Shown here piece by piece: positions 5,307-5,425 of a stretch of DNA of 5,425 bases (position 1 is its first letter; each line of letters begins with the position of its first letter). The notes under the pieces are model-generated. The model saw only the letters and a program-made list of their open reading frames with translations, was not told the origin of the DNA and made no database searches. Made by a program: the position numbers and the translations under genes. The stretch is from CAVSWN01 sp046728115 (GTDB taxonomy: Bacteria; Acidobacteriota; Vicinamibacteria; Vicinamibacterales; CAVVIG01): positions 1-5,425 of the forward strand of contig JBKPDW010000493.1 of the NCBI GenBank assembly GCA_046728115.1, written 5' to 3'.

Positions 5307-5425
5307 ATGGTCACACGCGCTGGGCTGTGCCTCCTCTGCGCGACGATTGCCGCCTGTTCGTCACCGACGCCGACGCCAGCCCCTGCGCAAACGACCAATG
5401 CCACGCAGGCTGCCGTGCTCTGGGG
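5307..5425 (+). CDS. Lipoprotein, N-terminal part (3' end outside window)
   Basis: The first 39 complete codons are present and the frame is open to the right edge. The protein begins MVTRAGLCLLCATIAAC followed by SSPTPTPAPAQ. This is a typical lipoprotein signal peptide: Arg4 in the n-region, hydrophobic residues 5-16, and a lipobox IAAC with the lipidated Cys at 17. A Pro/Thr/Ala-rich linker then precedes the mature domain. It should be anchored to a membrane outside the cytoplasm; its function cannot be told from this piece. The start is uncertain. Neither the ATG at 5307 nor the in-frame GTG at 5280 (nine residues longer, MNRLRTFCN added) has a clear ribosome site. TTGACC at 5270-5275 could be a -35 with a weak -10 near 5294, which would give an almost leaderless message from 5307. 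Confidence 0.65.
   Translation, partial: MVTRAGLCLLCATIAACSSPTPTPAPAQTTNATQAAVLW

Noticed and set aside
5087..5404. Minus-strand open frame of 105 codons opposite the lipoprotein start
   Set aside because: No family resemblance, low-complexity Arg/Ala composition, and it overlaps the well-formed lipoprotein signal on the plus strand.

Overview
The window is GC-rich bacterial DNA. It holds six protein-coding loci: two run off the window edges and one is a decayed remnant. The gene content (a di-haem c-type cytochrome of the type that accompanies PQQ-dependent dehydrogenases, HtpG, a BON/SRPBCC membrane-linked protein and a lipase-maturation-factor relative) and the high GC resemble soil Acidobacteriota, possibly a Vicinamibacteria-like lineage. 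That placement is an inference from gene content, since no rRNA or other phylogenetic marker is present.

Layout. Positions 1-731 (minus) hold the N-terminal 243 residues of an exported di-haem cytochrome c; its 3' end is outside the window. Positions 863-2803 (minus) hold a complete htpG (Hsp90), separated from the cytochrome gene by a 131-base gap with an inverted repeat. Positions 2804-3010 are a divergent control region. It contains a plausible htpG promoter, a perfect 13-bp palindrome that fits the operator pattern of FadR-type GntR regulators, and a few weaker motifs. Positions 3011-3172 (plus) hold a 53-residue FmdB-type zinc-ribbon gene. Positions 3221-4363 (minus) hold a 380-residue protein with an N-terminal membrane segment, a BON domain, a YgaP-like membrane hairpin and an SRPBCC domain. 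Positions 4364-4563 are non-coding. Positions 4564-5111 (minus) hold only the C-terminal part of a lipase maturation factor family gene, without its N-terminal membrane region and with one internal frameshift. Positions 5112-5279 form a repeat-rich block exactly where the lipase-maturation-factor similarity stops. From 5307 (plus) a lipoprotein gene starts and runs off the right edge.

The genes do not form one pathway. htpG and the cytochrome gene lie in tandem and could share a transcript, but the gap suggests separate control. HtpG, the zinc ribbon and the BON/SRPBCC protein may all relate to stress or envelope upkeep, but that is only suggested by adjacency. I found no clear novel system. 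The most unusual points are the FadR-like palindrome in the htpG leader, and the truncated, frameshifted lipase maturation factor ending at a structured repeat block.
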